DNA from: Flagellimonas aequoris
GTDB lineage: Bacteria > Bacteroidota > Bacteroidia > Flavobacteriales > Flavobacteriaceae
Assembly: GCF_003584165.1 (NCBI RefSeq)
Contig: NZ_QXFJ01000008.1
Location: 342,000 to 405,999, forward strand
Direction: 5' to 3'
Length of the DNA: 64,000 nucleotides
The notes below the pieces were generated by a model, which was not told the DNA's origin, searched no databases, and was given only the letters and a program-made list of their open reading frames with translations. Below are positions 10,389-18,436 of the stretch, piece after piece. The stretch's first letter is position 1. Each line of letters starts with the position of its first letter. The translations under genes were made by a program, and so were the position numbers.

Positions 10389-11837
10389 TCAGCTTATGGC
10401 CATCTGTTCCTCAATTTCCAGGGCAAAGGTTTTACAGAGATCCAAAGTTTCCGTTACATCGTCCATAGTCGTTCTGGGATTGATCAAGCACATCCGCAAC
10501 ACTACTTGATTGTTCAAAATGGTGGTAACCAACAGCGCTTTTCTGGATTCCACTACTTTATGGGAAATGTATTGGTTGATTTGGTCCAGTTCTTTCTCGC
10601 TGTAATGTTGCTTGATGGGATTGTACCTAAAATTGATGACCGCCAAAGTGGCCGGGAATACCACTTCCCAGCTTTTGCTGCCCCTCAATAGGTTTTCCAC
10701 TTCTTCCGCAAGGTCGATATTGTAGGAAATGGCATCCCGAAATTCCTTTAGACCAAAGGTTTTTAAGGACATGTAAAACTTGAGCGCCCTGAATCTTCGG
10801 GTGAGTTGGATACCGTGGTCATAAAAATTGATCTCGGATGTGTTCCCTTCAATATCGCGAAGGTATTCCGGTTTTTCGGTGAAGGTATGGCTAAGATGTT
10901 TGTGATTTCGGACCAACAGGCATCCCATCTCATACGGTTGATAAAACCATTTGTGTGGATCAACGGTCAGTGAATCAGCTTTTTCAATGCCTTTCAGCAT
11001 GTGCTTGCCCTTGGCAGATAAAATAGCTGCACCGCCATAAGCTCCATCAATATGGAACCAAATATCTTCCTTTTTGCAGATGCTGGCCAATTCTGGTAAC
11101 GGATCCACGGTACCCGTATTGGTCGTTCCTGCGGAAGCGATAAGGCAGAAAGGGTGCAAACCTTCCAATCGGTCTTTGGCGATACAATTTTTCAGTTTGT
11201 TCAGCGCAAACTTGAACTCATTGTCCGTAGGAATGATCCGGATCTGTTCCTTTTTGAATCCCAAGACCCTGATGGCCTTGATGTTGGAAGAATGTGCCTG
11301 ATCGGACAGATAGATGATCGCTTTGGAGAAATCGTCCCCACATTTGATTCTTCGGGCCGTTGCCACGGCAGTCAGGTTGGCCATGGAGCCACCACTGGTA
11401 AAAATACCCCCTCCTTTTTTCTTCGGAAAACCAAAGATTTTCAACAACCATTGAACGGTCACGATTTCCAATTCCGCAGCTGCTGGACCAATGGACCATC
11501 CACCAGAAAAAATATTATACCCCGTGGCCAAAGCGTCTGCCATGACACTGACGTAATTGCTGGGGCCCGGGACAAAGGAAAAAGACCTAGGGTGGGCCAT
11601 ATTGGCACTATTGGTCATCACTTTCTCTAGGACAAATTCCAATACCTTTGTAGCATCCATGCCATTTTCCGGGGCCTCTTCCAAAAACAAGTTGTCCATT
11701 TCTTCCCGAGACCCAAAGGCTACCGGGAATTTTTCATGTTGGGTATGATGATGCTCCACAATGGCATCCACGATCTGGTAGCCGTACTTTTGCATTTCCT
11801 CTTTGGAAAGTTCCAATCTTGCGGTGTTCTTCTTCAT
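10389..11837 (-). CDS. PLP-dependent group II amino acid decarboxylase
   Basis: A 482-residue fold-type I PLP decarboxylase of the aromatic-L-amino-acid/glutamate decarboxylase group. Seen are FTSGGSMANL (about 146-155), the base-stacking His182 in DQAHSS, Asp264 in HIDGAYGG and the cofactor lysine Lys296 in TVDPHKWFYQP. The substrate cannot be fixed from the motif alone: Tyr, Trp, Phe, Glu or 2,4-diaminobutyrate are all used in this family. It is convergent with the receptor gene (8 bases apart) and divergent from the truncated globin gene. Confidence 0.9.
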   Translation of the reverse strand: MKKNTARLELSKEEMQKYGYQIVDAIVEHHHTQHEKFPVAFGSREEMDNLFLEEAPENGMDATKVLEFVLEKVMTNSANMAHPRSFSFVPGPSNYVSVMADALATGYNIFSGGWSIGPAAAELEIVTVQWLLKIFGFPKKKGGGIFTSGGSMANLTAVATARRIKCGDDFSKAIIYLSDQAHSSNIKAIRVLGFKKEQIRIIPTDNEFKFALNKLKNCIAKDRLEGLHPFCLIASAGTTNTGTVDPLPELASICKKEDIWFHIDGAYGGAAILSAKGKHMLKGIEKADSLTVDPHKWFYQPYEMGCLLVRNHKHLSHTFTEKPEYLRDIEGNTSEINFYDHGIQLTRRFRALKFYMSLKTFGLKEFRDAISYNIDLAEEVENLLRGSKSWEVVFPATLAVINFRYNPIKQHYSEKELDQINQYISHKVVESRKALLVTTILNNQVVLRMCLINPRTTMDDVTETLDLCKTFALEIEEQMAIS

Positions 11838-11966
11838 ACGTCCTGTTTCAGTTGGACTGCAAAAATATCACATTTGGAATGGCTGGAAACTGGAAAGACC
11901 AGAAATATGTTTTTTGGGGCAGTAATGCTACCTTTACCAATGGTACGCCCAAGGATGGTATTTGTT

Positions 11967-12368
11967 ATGGAAAAACAGGATATAGTGGACAGGCAAGGTA
12001 TCTCGTTGTTAGTGCATCGCTTTTATGAAAAAGTACGCGCTGACGAGGAAATAGGCCATTTTTTTAATGAAACGATTACTGATTGGCACGAACACATGGA
12101 AAAGTTGACCGATTTTTGGGAAATGAACCTGTTCTTTGCCCAAAAATACAAAGGGAACCCCATTCAAGTCCATGCAGAGTTGGATAGGGATATGGGCAGG
12201 ACCATTGATAATTATCATTTTGGGATATGGCTAAGGCATTGGTTTTCTACACTGGATTCCCATTTTAACGGTCCAAATGCGGAAAAGGCAAAACAACGGG
12301 CCAGAAACATTAGTGTACGAATGTTTTTTGCGATATATGAACAGCGTAAGCGGGACGGGGTCCTTTAA
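11967..12368 (+). CDS. Group III truncated hemoglobin
   Basis: A 133-residue heme protein of the 2-on-2 globin family, group III. Key parts are the N-terminal ISLLVHRFYEKVRADEEIGHFF helix region, the YKGNPIQVH stretch (61-69, His69 the probable proximal heme ligand) and NYHFGIWLRHWF (82-93). Members bind O2 or NO and are linked to nitrosative stress or micro-oxic growth; the exact role here is unknown. The ATG at 11967 is chosen because the family begins there; the same frame extends upstream without globin similarity. It is convergent with gldA. Confidence 0.9.
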   Translation: MEKQDIVDRQGISLLVHRFYEKVRADEEIGHFFNETITDWHEHMEKLTDFWEMNLFFAQKYKGNPIQVHAELDRDMGRTIDNYHFGIWLRHWFSTLDSHFNGPNAEKAKQRARNISVRMFFAIYEQRKRDGVL

Positions 12369-12379
12369 TATTCCCAAAA

Positions 12380-13273
12380 TTAACGGGTAAGTTCCGTAAA
12401 AAGACTTTCCAAATTTTTGTTCTTCCTGCTTAACTGAAGGGTTTTCAATTGGTTATCGTGCGCAAAATCGAAAACGGCGGGGCGCATATCGCTCGTAGTA
12501 TTGAAGGTAAGTTCGTATACAAATCCACCGGTGTTGGTCACTTTGGAAACATGGGGAAGTTGCTGTAGCAATTGCTCTTCCACACGGTAATCGAACTCCA
12601 CCTCAATGATCTGTTCCTCGGCTTCACGGAGTTCTTCCAATTTTTTATCGGCCACCAATTGTCCTTTGTTGATGATGATGACCCGATCGCACACGGCTTC
12701 CACCTCTTTCATGATATGGGTGGATAGGAGAATGGTCTTTTCCTTACCAATATCGCGGATCAATTTGCGTATTTCGATGAGTTGGTTGGGATCCAGGCCA
12801 GTGGTAGGCTCATCCAAGATCAATACTTCGGGGTCATGGAGCAGGGCGGCGGCCAAGCCAACACGTTGTCGGTATCCTTTGGACAGTTGCCCAATTTTTT
12901 TGTGGGATTCCGGGGTAAGGCCGGTTTTTTCAATGACCTCCTCAATCTTCGACTTGGGCACGTGGTACACATCGGCATTGAATGCCAGATATTCCTTCAC
13001 GTACATTTCCAGATATAACGGATTGTGTTCTGGAAGGTAACCGATGCTTTTTTGTACATCCCGTTCGGATTTCAACACATCGAACCCATTTACTTCCGCA
13101 TCGCCGCTATCCGCCTTGTAATAGGTGGTCAAGATCCGCATCATGGTGGATTTACCTGCCCCATTGGGACCTAAAAAACCTACTACTTCCCCCTTTTTGA
13201 TGGAGAAGGATACGTTGTTCAACGCTTTTTGGGGACCGAAGGTTTTGGTGATGTTCTGAACGGTGATGGACAT
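12380..13273 (-). CDS. gldA: Gliding motility ABC transporter ATP-binding protein GldA
   Basis: A 297-residue ABC ATPase. Walker A is GPNGAGKST (about 35-43), the signature is LSKGYRQRVG, Walker B is VLILDEPTTGLDP, and the H-loop is STHIMKEVE. The length and the C-terminal extension match GldA, which works with permeases GldF and GldG in Flavobacteriia; these two are not in the window. The family is widespread beyond gliding strains, so gliding of this organism is not proven by it. The gene reads away from the phe/tyr operon. Confidence 0.9.
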   Translation of the reverse strand: MSITVQNITKTFGPQKALNNVSFSIKKGEVVGFLGPNGAGKSTMMRILTTYYKADSGDAEVNGFDVLKSERDVQKSIGYLPEHNPLYLEMYVKEYLAFNADVYHVPKSKIEEVIEKTGLTPESHKKIGQLSKGYRQRVGLAAALLHDPEVLILDEPTTGLDPNQLIEIRKLIRDIGKEKTILLSTHIMKEVEAVCDRVIIINKGQLVADKKLEELREAEEQIIEVEFDYRVEEQLLQQLPHVSKVTNTGGFVYELTFNTTSDMRPAVFDFAHDNQLKTLQLSRKNKNLESLFTELTR

Positions 13274-13462
13274 GCCATTGGATTTGATTGTTCAAAAATA
13301 CACTTTTAGAAATATCGTTGACAACACTTGATGTAATAGTGCCAGTTTTTGGGCAATCGGCTTAAGAACATGTAAATTCTTAAAAAAGATGGTTTTCTGC
13401 ATGGTAAAATGCAACGAAATCTTCCAAATCGAAAAAAATCAAAAAAAAATTAAGGAAAGCTG

Positions 13463-13490
13463 TTGTTTTCGGATGGATTGGCTAAATTAG
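13463..13490 (+). promoter_or_regulatory. Candidate promoter of the pheA attenuator and operon, overlapping a palindrome
   Basis: TAAATTAG (13483-13490) matches the Bacteroidota -7 consensus TAnnTTTG at five of its six fixed positions, with a TTG at 13463-13465 as a possible -33 element (17-base spacing, slightly short). Transcription would start near 13497, twelve bases before the leader peptide. The -7 box lies inside a perfect inverted repeat GGCTAA-A-TTAGCC (13480-13492) that could be a repressor site. The 13274-13462 stretch between gldA and this site holds nothing else I recognise. Confidence 0.45.
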
Positions 13491-13508
13491 CCGAGAATTT
13501 ATTACGAG

Positions 13509-13580
13509 ATGACAAATACGTATTTCTGGAACGGTTTCTACTTTTACTTCTTTTTTAAGAGAGGTACGGGACTGTTGTGA
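13509..13580 (+). CDS. Phe/Tyr/Trp-rich leader peptide of the pheA operon
   Basis: A 23-codon reading frame, too short for usual gene finding, encoding MTNTYFWNGFYFYFFFKR and a five-residue tail. Ten of 23 residues are aromatic (six Phe, three Tyr, one Trp), all within codons 5-16. It sits 61 bases before the pheA start and just upstream of an intrinsic terminator. This is the hallmark of ribosome-mediated transcription attenuation by charged tRNA-Phe and tRNA-Tyr levels. Bases 13567-13573 (CGGGACT), inside codons 20-22, are exactly complementary to the 5' arm of the terminator. The peptide itself needs no function. Confidence 0.85.
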   Translation: MTNTYFWNGFYFYFFFKRGTGLL

Positions 13581-13638
13581 ATGCGTTTAAAGTATAACCA
13601 ATACATAAAGTCCCGATTTAAATCGGGGCTTTTTTTTT
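13567..13638 (+). promoter_or_regulatory. Attenuator: antiterminator pairing and intrinsic terminator before pheA
   Basis: The terminator stem is AAAGTCCCGATTT (13607-13619) against AAATCGGGGCTTT (13620-13632), with one T-G wobble, followed by nine Ts in total (13630-13638). The pheA ATG is at 13642, so a formed terminator also blocks its start. The antiterminator is CGGGACT (13567-13573) pairing with AGTCCCG (13609-13615), seven perfect base pairs that destroy the 5' terminator arm. A ribosome stalled on the aromatic codons (13521-13556) leaves CGGGACT free; one that reaches the stop at 13578-13580 covers it and lets the terminator form. The mechanism is inferred from this geometry and from classical pheA/trp attenuation. 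Confidence 0.8.
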
Positions 13639-13641
13639 GCA

Positions 13642-14472
13642 ATGGGTTTAAAAATAGCCATTCAGGGAATTAAAGGTTCCAACCACCATAAGGTGGCCAC
13701 GGATTTTTTTGGAAACGACATCGAATTATTGGAATGCAGTTCTTTTGATGCCATCATCGACCATTTGTTGACAGGGATGGCGGACAAAGGTGTTATGGCC
13801 ATTGAAAATTCTATTGCAGGTTCCATCATCCCCAATTACAATCTGGTGTACCATAATAAGATTCACATCATAGGGGAACATTATTTGAACATTCACCATC
13901 ATCTTATGGTACTCAAAGGCAGGACTTTTGAGGATATAAAAGAAGTGCATTCCCATCCCATGGCCTTGTTGCAGTGTAAGGAATTTTTTAGGGCCCATCC
14001 CCACATTAAATTGGTGGAAAGTGCGGATACCGCCGAAACGGCCAAACTCATCAAGGAGAAAAAACTGAAAAATATTGCGGCCATTGCCCCAAAAATGGCA
14101 GCTGAGCTGTATGGGTTGGATATCATTGCGGATAATATCCAGACCATAGTGAACAACGCAACACGGTTCATCATCCTTAAAAAACAGAATAAGGTGTTAC
14201 CCAAGGAAGAGATTGATAAGGCTTCCTTGCGCTTTATCACCGATCACAAAAGGGGAAGTTTGGCCACGGTCTTGAACGTGATGAGCGATTGCAATATGAA
14301 CCTTACCAAAATACAGTCGCTTCCAGTTATTGAAACACCTTGGAAATATGCCTTTTTTGTGGACATGACCTTTGACAAATACGAACACTTTGCCAAGGCA
14401 AAATCCTTGCTGGAGATTATGGCAGAGGATTTTCAGGTGTTGGGCGAATATAAAAATGCATTGTTGCCATGA
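13642..14472 (+). CDS. pheA: Prephenate dehydratase with ACT regulatory domain
   Basis: Converts prephenate to phenylpyruvate, the committed step to Phe. The 276-residue protein has the catalytic domain (1-185) with AIENSIAGSI and the essential Thr-Arg-Phe motif at 174-176 (NNATRFIIL), then an ACT domain (about 193-270) whose IQSLPVIETPWKYAFFVD replaces the ESRP Phe-binding motif. It is a stand-alone dehydratase without fused chorismate mutase; the mutase is fused to DAHP synthase three genes downstream. It overlaps the aminotransferase start by ATGA. Expression is predicted to be attenuated by the leader before it; feedback by Phe through ACT is the family norm. Confidence 0.95.
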   Translation: MGLKIAIQGIKGSNHHKVATDFFGNDIELLECSSFDAIIDHLLTGMADKGVMAIENSIAGSIIPNYNLVYHNKIHIIGEHYLNIHHHLMVLKGRTFEDIKEVHSHPMALLQCKEFFRAHPHIKLVESADTAETAKLIKEKKLKNIAAIAPKMAAELYGLDIIADNIQTIVNNATRFIILKKQNKVLPKEEIDKASLRFITDHKRGSLATVLNVMSDCNMNLTKIQSLPVIETPWKYAFFVDMTFDKYEHFAKAKSLLEIMAEDFQVLGEYKNALLP

Positions 14473-15611
14473 TTACTGCGGATAGATTACATAGTGTACA
14501 GGAATACTACTTTTCCAAAAAATTGAGAGAGGTAAGGGGATTGATCAATCAAGGGAAACCCATCATCAATATGGGAATCGGGAGTCCTGATCTTGCACCA
14601 TCACCAAAGGTGTTGGAAACCTTACGGGACTGCATCACCGATACGGGTGCCCATCAATACCAGAGTTACCAAGGGTTGCCTGAGCTTAGGGAGGCCATCG
14701 CCAATTTCTATCAGCAAAAATTTGGGGTAAGTGTCGATCCATCCACCGAAATTTTACCCTTGATGGGTTCCAAGGAAGGTATCATGCACATCAGCATGGC
14801 TTTTTTGAATGGGGGAGATGAGGTCTTGTTGCCCAATCCAGGTTATCCAACATACGCTTCTGTTACCAATTTGGTCGGTGGAGTGCCTGTTACCTACAAT
14901 TTGACAGAGGAAAATGGATGGTTCCCAGACTTGGAAGCATTATCCCAAAAAGATCTGTCCAAAGTAAAATTGATGTGGGTCAGCTACCCGCATATGCCTA
15001 CAGGGGCCACTGCAACATTGGACCAGTTGAAGTCCTTGGTGGCCTTTGCCAAAAAGTACAGCATTCTTTTGGTGAACGACAATCCATACAGTTTTGTTTT
15101 GTCCAACAATCCAACTAGTATTTTGTCCATTGAAGGTGCAAAGGAATGCACCTTGGAACTAAACAGTTTGAGCAAGACCTTTAACATGGCCGGCTGGCGT
15201 GTGGGAATGGTGTTGGGAAGCGAGGAGCATATCAATGCAGTACTCAAAGTGAAGAGTAACATGGATTCAGGGATGTTCTACGGTATCCAAAAAGGCGCCG
15301 TTGTGGCCCTACAAAGTGGTCAAGAGTGGTTTGAGGAATTGGATCAGGTGTACACCAAAAGAAGGGAACTCATGTTTCAATTGGCTGATAAACTGGGATG
15401 CACCTACGATAAAAATGCAGTGGGGATGTTTGTGTGGTGCAAGTTGCCTGAAGGTTCCCTTTCATCCGAGGCATTTATCGATAACGTCTTGTATGAAAAG
15501 GATATTTTCATTGCACCGGGGACCATTTTTGGTAGCAACGGTGAAGGATACATCCGATTCTCGCTTTGCGTAAAGGAAGAAAAAATCAAGGAAGCCATAG
15601 CAAGATTTTAA
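14469..15611 (+). CDS. Class I/II aminotransferase of the Phe/Tyr operon
   Basis: A 380-residue fold-type I aminotransferase with GSKEGIMH (101-108), NPGYPTY (123-129), the PLP lysine Lys236 in NSLSKTFNMAGWRVG. Position in the operon suggests transamination of phenylpyruvate and 4-hydroxyphenylpyruvate, or of prephenate. The usual NPTGA loop reads YPHMPTGAT (173-181), with Met where the PLP-contacting Asn of aspartate aminotransferase normally lies; I believe this is a lineage feature of Bacteroidota homologues. The ATG overlaps the pheA stop (ATGA). The TyrA start follows after 3 bases. Confidence 0.88.
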   Translation: MITADRLHSVQEYYFSKKLREVRGLINQGKPIINMGIGSPDLAPSPKVLETLRDCITDTGAHQYQSYQGLPELREAIANFYQQKFGVSVDPSTEILPLMGSKEGIMHISMAFLNGGDEVLLPNPGYPTYASVTNLVGGVPVTYNLTEENGWFPDLEALSQKDLSKVKLMWVSYPHMPTGATATLDQLKSLVAFAKKYSILLVNDNPYSFVLSNNPTSILSIEGAKECTLELNSLSKTFNMAGWRVGMVLGSEEHINAVLKVKSNMDSGMFYGIQKGAVVALQSGQEWFEELDQVYTKRRELMFQLADKLGCTYDKNAVGMFVWCKLPEGSLSSEAFIDNVLYEKDIFIAPGTIFGSNGEGYIRFSLCVKEEKIKEAIARF

Positions 15612-15614
15612 ATC

Positions 15615-16475
15615 ATGAAGGTAGCAGTAATCGGAATAGGATTGATCGGGGGTTCTTTTGCAAGAGATGTGAAAAAATTGCATCCTGAAGTCACCATTGT
15701 TGGGTTGGATAAGAACCAGATCCACTTGGATGAGGCCTTGGAACTTCAGATTATTGATGAAAAAGGGGATTTGGATGCTTTGACGGATGTGGACATGGTT
15801 TATGTGAGTATTCCCGTAAATGCCATGGTACATGAACTGCCCAAGATTATGGATGCCGTAGGTGATGATACCGTGGTAATGGATGCCGGCTCAACCAAAA
15901 GATTGATCTGTGAAAGTGTGGCAGAACATCCCAAACGACGAAATTTTATGGCCTGCCACCCCATTGCAGGTACCGAATTTTCTGGTCCATCAGCAGCCTT
16001 GGAAGGGTTGTACGCCGGAAAGACCATGATTATCTGTGAAGTGGAGAAAACGGCCTTCAAGCTACAGGAAAGGGCTTTGGCCATTTTTCAAGAGATCGGC
16101 ATGCGCATAAGGTACATGAATCCTGAAGCACACGACAAGCACATTGCCTATGTATCCCATTTATCACACATCAGTTCTTTTATGTTGGGAAAAACGGTTA
16201 TCGAAAAAGAAAAGAACGAGCGTGATATTTTTGACATGGCTGGATCGGGATTTGAGAGCACCGTACGGTTGGCAAAAAGTTCACCTGACATGTGGACACC
16301 CATTTTTGAACAGAACAAGGATAACGTGGTAGAGACTTTGGAAGAGTACATCCAGAATCTGACCACTTTCAAACAGTTGTTGGAGAACAATGACTTTGAG
16401 AATGTCCACTTGGAAATGAGTAATACCAATAAAATAAAACAAATACTTAAAGGAATTCCACTTACAAAAAAATAG
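15615..16475 (+). CDS. tyrA: Prephenate dehydrogenase
   Basis: Oxidatively decarboxylates prephenate to 4-hydroxyphenylpyruvate for Tyr. The 286-residue protein opens with the Rossmann motif IGIGLIGGSFARD (GxGxxG), and carries DAGSTKR and the catalytic-His segment MACHPIAGTE. SHLSHISSF belongs to the helical dimerisation domain. No ACT domain is fused. It competes with PheA for prephenate and is transcribed with it. Confidence 0.93.
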   Translation: MKVAVIGIGLIGGSFARDVKKLHPEVTIVGLDKNQIHLDEALELQIIDEKGDLDALTDVDMVYVSIPVNAMVHELPKIMDAVGDDTVVMDAGSTKRLICESVAEHPKRRNFMACHPIAGTEFSGPSAALEGLYAGKTMIICEVEKTAFKLQERALAIFQEIGMRIRYMNPEAHDKHIAYVSHLSHISSFMLGKTVIEKEKNERDIFDMAGSGFESTVRLAKSSPDMWTPIFEQNKDNVVETLEEYIQNLTTFKQLLENNDFENVHLEMSNTNKIKQILKGIPLTKK

Positions 16476-16483
16476 GAAGCATT

Positions 16484-17566
16484 ATGGAAAACAAGAAGGA
16501 AATGAGAAAATGGCTGGATGATATGAACTTGGGCCATCCACTGGTCATCGCAGGGCCTTGCAGTGCCGAGACCGAAGACCAGGTACTTAAGATTGCACAC
16601 CAATTGAAAGATACCGATGTAAGTTACTATCGGGCCGGTATCTGGAAACCCCGTACCCGCCCCGGAAATTTTGAAGGCGTTGGGGCCATCGGGTTAAAAT
16701 GGTTACAAAAGGTGAAAGAGGAAACCGGATTGAAGACCGCTACCGAAGTGGCAAACCGTGCCCATGTGGATTTGGCTTTGGAATATGATGTGGACCTATT
16801 GTGGATCGGTGCCCGTTCAACGGTGAGTCCGTTCATCGTTCAAGAAATTGCAGATGCCTTGGAGGGAACCGATAAAATCGTATTGGTGAAAAACCCCGTC
16901 AACCCAGATTTGTCTTTGTGGTTAGGTGCCGTGGAGCGTTTAGCTTCCGCCAATATTGAAAAATTGGGTGTGATCCACCGAGGCTTTTCTACTTACGAGA
17001 AAACCAAATACCGAAACATTCCCGAGTGGCAGTTGGCCATTGAGCTTCAAACGAAGTTCCCTGACCTTCCCATCATCAACGACCCAAGCCACATTACCGG
17101 GAAACGTGATATGATCTTTGATGTGTCCCAAACGGCTTTGGATTTGAATTTTGATGGTCTGATGATCGAAACCCACTATGATCCAGATAATGCTTGGAGC
17201 GATGCCGCCCAACAGGTGACCCCGGAACGATTGGTGCAGATCATGAAAGATCTTCGCATCAGAAAGGAAAGCGATGAGGAAGCCGAGTACAACAACAAAT
17301 TGAGTAACCTTAGGGCACAGATTGATGTACTGGACAACCAATTGATCGATCTTTTGGGTAAGCGAATGAAAGTTTCTGACGGTATCGGGGAGTTGAAAAA
17401 ACAAAAGAACGTTGCCGTATTGCAGAGCAATCGATGGAACGCCATTTTAGGAAACATGATTTTGGAAGGTGAACAAAGAGGATTGAGTGAGGAGTTCGTG
17501 TTGAAGATGTTCAAGGCGATTCACCAAGAATCCATCAATCATCAAGAAAAAATCATCAACGCCTAA
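16484..17566 (+). CDS. Bifunctional DAHP synthase / chorismate mutase
   Basis: A 360-residue fusion. Residues about 1-265 are a DAHP synthase of the KDPG/AroAI-beta type: VIAGPCSAE (substrate binding), GIWKPRTRPGNFEG, RSTVSPFIVQE, INDPSHITGKRD and MIETHYDPDNAWSDA (metal-binding Glu, His, Asp). Residues about 272-355 form an AroQ-type chorismate mutase (LRAQIDVLDNQLIDLLGKRM then VSDGIGELKKQ). The enzyme thus catalyses both entry to the shikimate pathway and the branch to prephenate, the substrate of PheA and TyrA in the same operon. Fusion of the mutase to DAHP synthase normally gives allosteric control by prephenate or chorismate. Confidence 0.92.
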   Translation: MENKKEMRKWLDDMNLGHPLVIAGPCSAETEDQVLKIAHQLKDTDVSYYRAGIWKPRTRPGNFEGVGAIGLKWLQKVKEETGLKTATEVANRAHVDLALEYDVDLLWIGARSTVSPFIVQEIADALEGTDKIVLVKNPVNPDLSLWLGAVERLASANIEKLGVIHRGFSTYEKTKYRNIPEWQLAIELQTKFPDLPIINDPSHITGKRDMIFDVSQTALDLNFDGLMIETHYDPDNAWSDAAQQVTPERLVQIMKDLRIRKESDEEAEYNNKLSNLRAQIDVLDNQLIDLLGKRMKVSDGIGELKKQKNVAVLQSNRWNAILGNMILEGEQRGLSEEFVLKMFKAIHQESINHQEKIINA

Positions 17567-17586
17567 TTAATAGGTCCTTTTTGATG

Positions 17587-17636
17587 AAACTGTTTGTGTT
17601 TTTGGAAAAAAATCCGGGATACAAACAGTTTTTTTG
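17587..17636 (+). terminator. Intrinsic terminator of the aromatic operon
   Basis: AAACTGTTTGT (17587-17597) pairs perfectly over 11 bases with ACAAACAGTTT (17621-17631), with a 23-base loop and a T tract through 17635. It ends the pheA to DAHP synthase operon, since the next gene (17695) begins a new unit. Confidence 0.75.
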
Positions 17637-17694
17637 TTTCAAACTGTAACAATCTCCTTCTTCGGTCATCTTTCAAAAGTAAAAACACTCTATC

Positions 17695-18366
17695 ATGAAA
17701 AAAATATACACACTCAGTCTTCTTCTACTTCCCTTGCTAACCTTTGCCCAACGCACCATAGATACGGAAGTTGGGGAGTTTAATGAAATCAAGGTATTTG
17801 ATCTTATCGAGGTGAACTTGATACAGTCCGACGAGAACCGGATCATGATCAAAGGTTGGAACGTGGACGACATTACATGGACCAACAAGAAGGGCGTATT
17901 GAAACTCCGCATGCAGTTGGATAAAAAATTTCAGGGCGAGGATACCATGATCGAAGTCTATTATACCAATTTGGATGTGATTGATGGCAACGAAGGAGCC
18001 CAGATCACCTGTAACGAGATGGTGCAGAAAAGCAAAATTGAACTAAGGGCCCAGGAAGGAGCCATGATCCATATTGGAATGGATGTGGATTATGCCGATA
18101 TCCGAGCGGTGACAGGAGGCATTGTTGAAGCTTCTGGCTTGGCCAAGAACCAGTCTGTTGTTTTGAACACCGGAGGTATTTTTGATGGACGAAATCTTAG
18201 GACGGCCAATACGGATGTTAAGATATCGGCTGGAGGTGAGGCAGATGTTTTTGCCTCCGAAGCGGTGGACATCAACGTGAGGGCAGGTGGTGATGTGTAT
18301 GTGTACGGCAATCCCAAAAAGGTCAGTAAAAAAACGTTTGTAGGCGGTAGGGTCTATATCAAATAA
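17695..18366 (+). CDS. Secreted GIN domain (DUF2807) protein
   Basis: A 223-residue exported protein: signal peptide about 1-18 (ending LLTFAQ), then one GIN/DUF2807 domain with regularly spaced beta strands and short repeats such as AQEGAMIHIGMDVDYADIRA and VTGGIVEASGLAKNQSVVL. It has a plain signal peptide rather than a lipobox, unlike the GIN protein at 5329. GIN domains are abundant in Flavobacteriia envelopes and lack a known activity. The gene stands alone, ending in a strong bidirectional terminator. Confidence 0.8.
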   Translation: MKKIYTLSLLLLPLLTFAQRTIDTEVGEFNEIKVFDLIEVNLIQSDENRIMIKGWNVDDITWTNKKGVLKLRMQLDKKFQGEDTMIEVYYTNLDVIDGNEGAQITCNEMVQKSKIELRAQEGAMIHIGMDVDYADIRAVTGGIVEASGLAKNQSVVLNTGGIFDGRNLRTANTDVKISAGGEADVFASEAVDINVRAGGDVYVYGNPKKVSKKTFVGGRVYIK

Positions 18367-18384
18367 TAAGAATTCTTGCAATAA

Positions 18385-18427
18385 AAAAGGCCCTTTGGAT
18401 TTTTCCAAAGGGCCTTTTATTTTTTTT
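18385..18427. terminator. Bidirectional terminator between convergent genes
   Basis: A perfect 15-base stem, AAAAGGCCCTTTGGA (18385-18399) and TCCAAAGGGCCTTTT (18404-18418), with a TTTT loop. T tracts follow on the plus strand and A tracts precede it (T tract on the minus strand), so it can stop both the GIN gene and the convergent gene at 18437. Confidence 0.9.
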
Positions 18428-18436
18428 GGTTCTCGG

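Noticed and set aside
11154..11630. 158-codon frame opposite the PLP decarboxylase
   Set aside because: The decarboxylase frame has all catalytic residues; the opposite frame has none.
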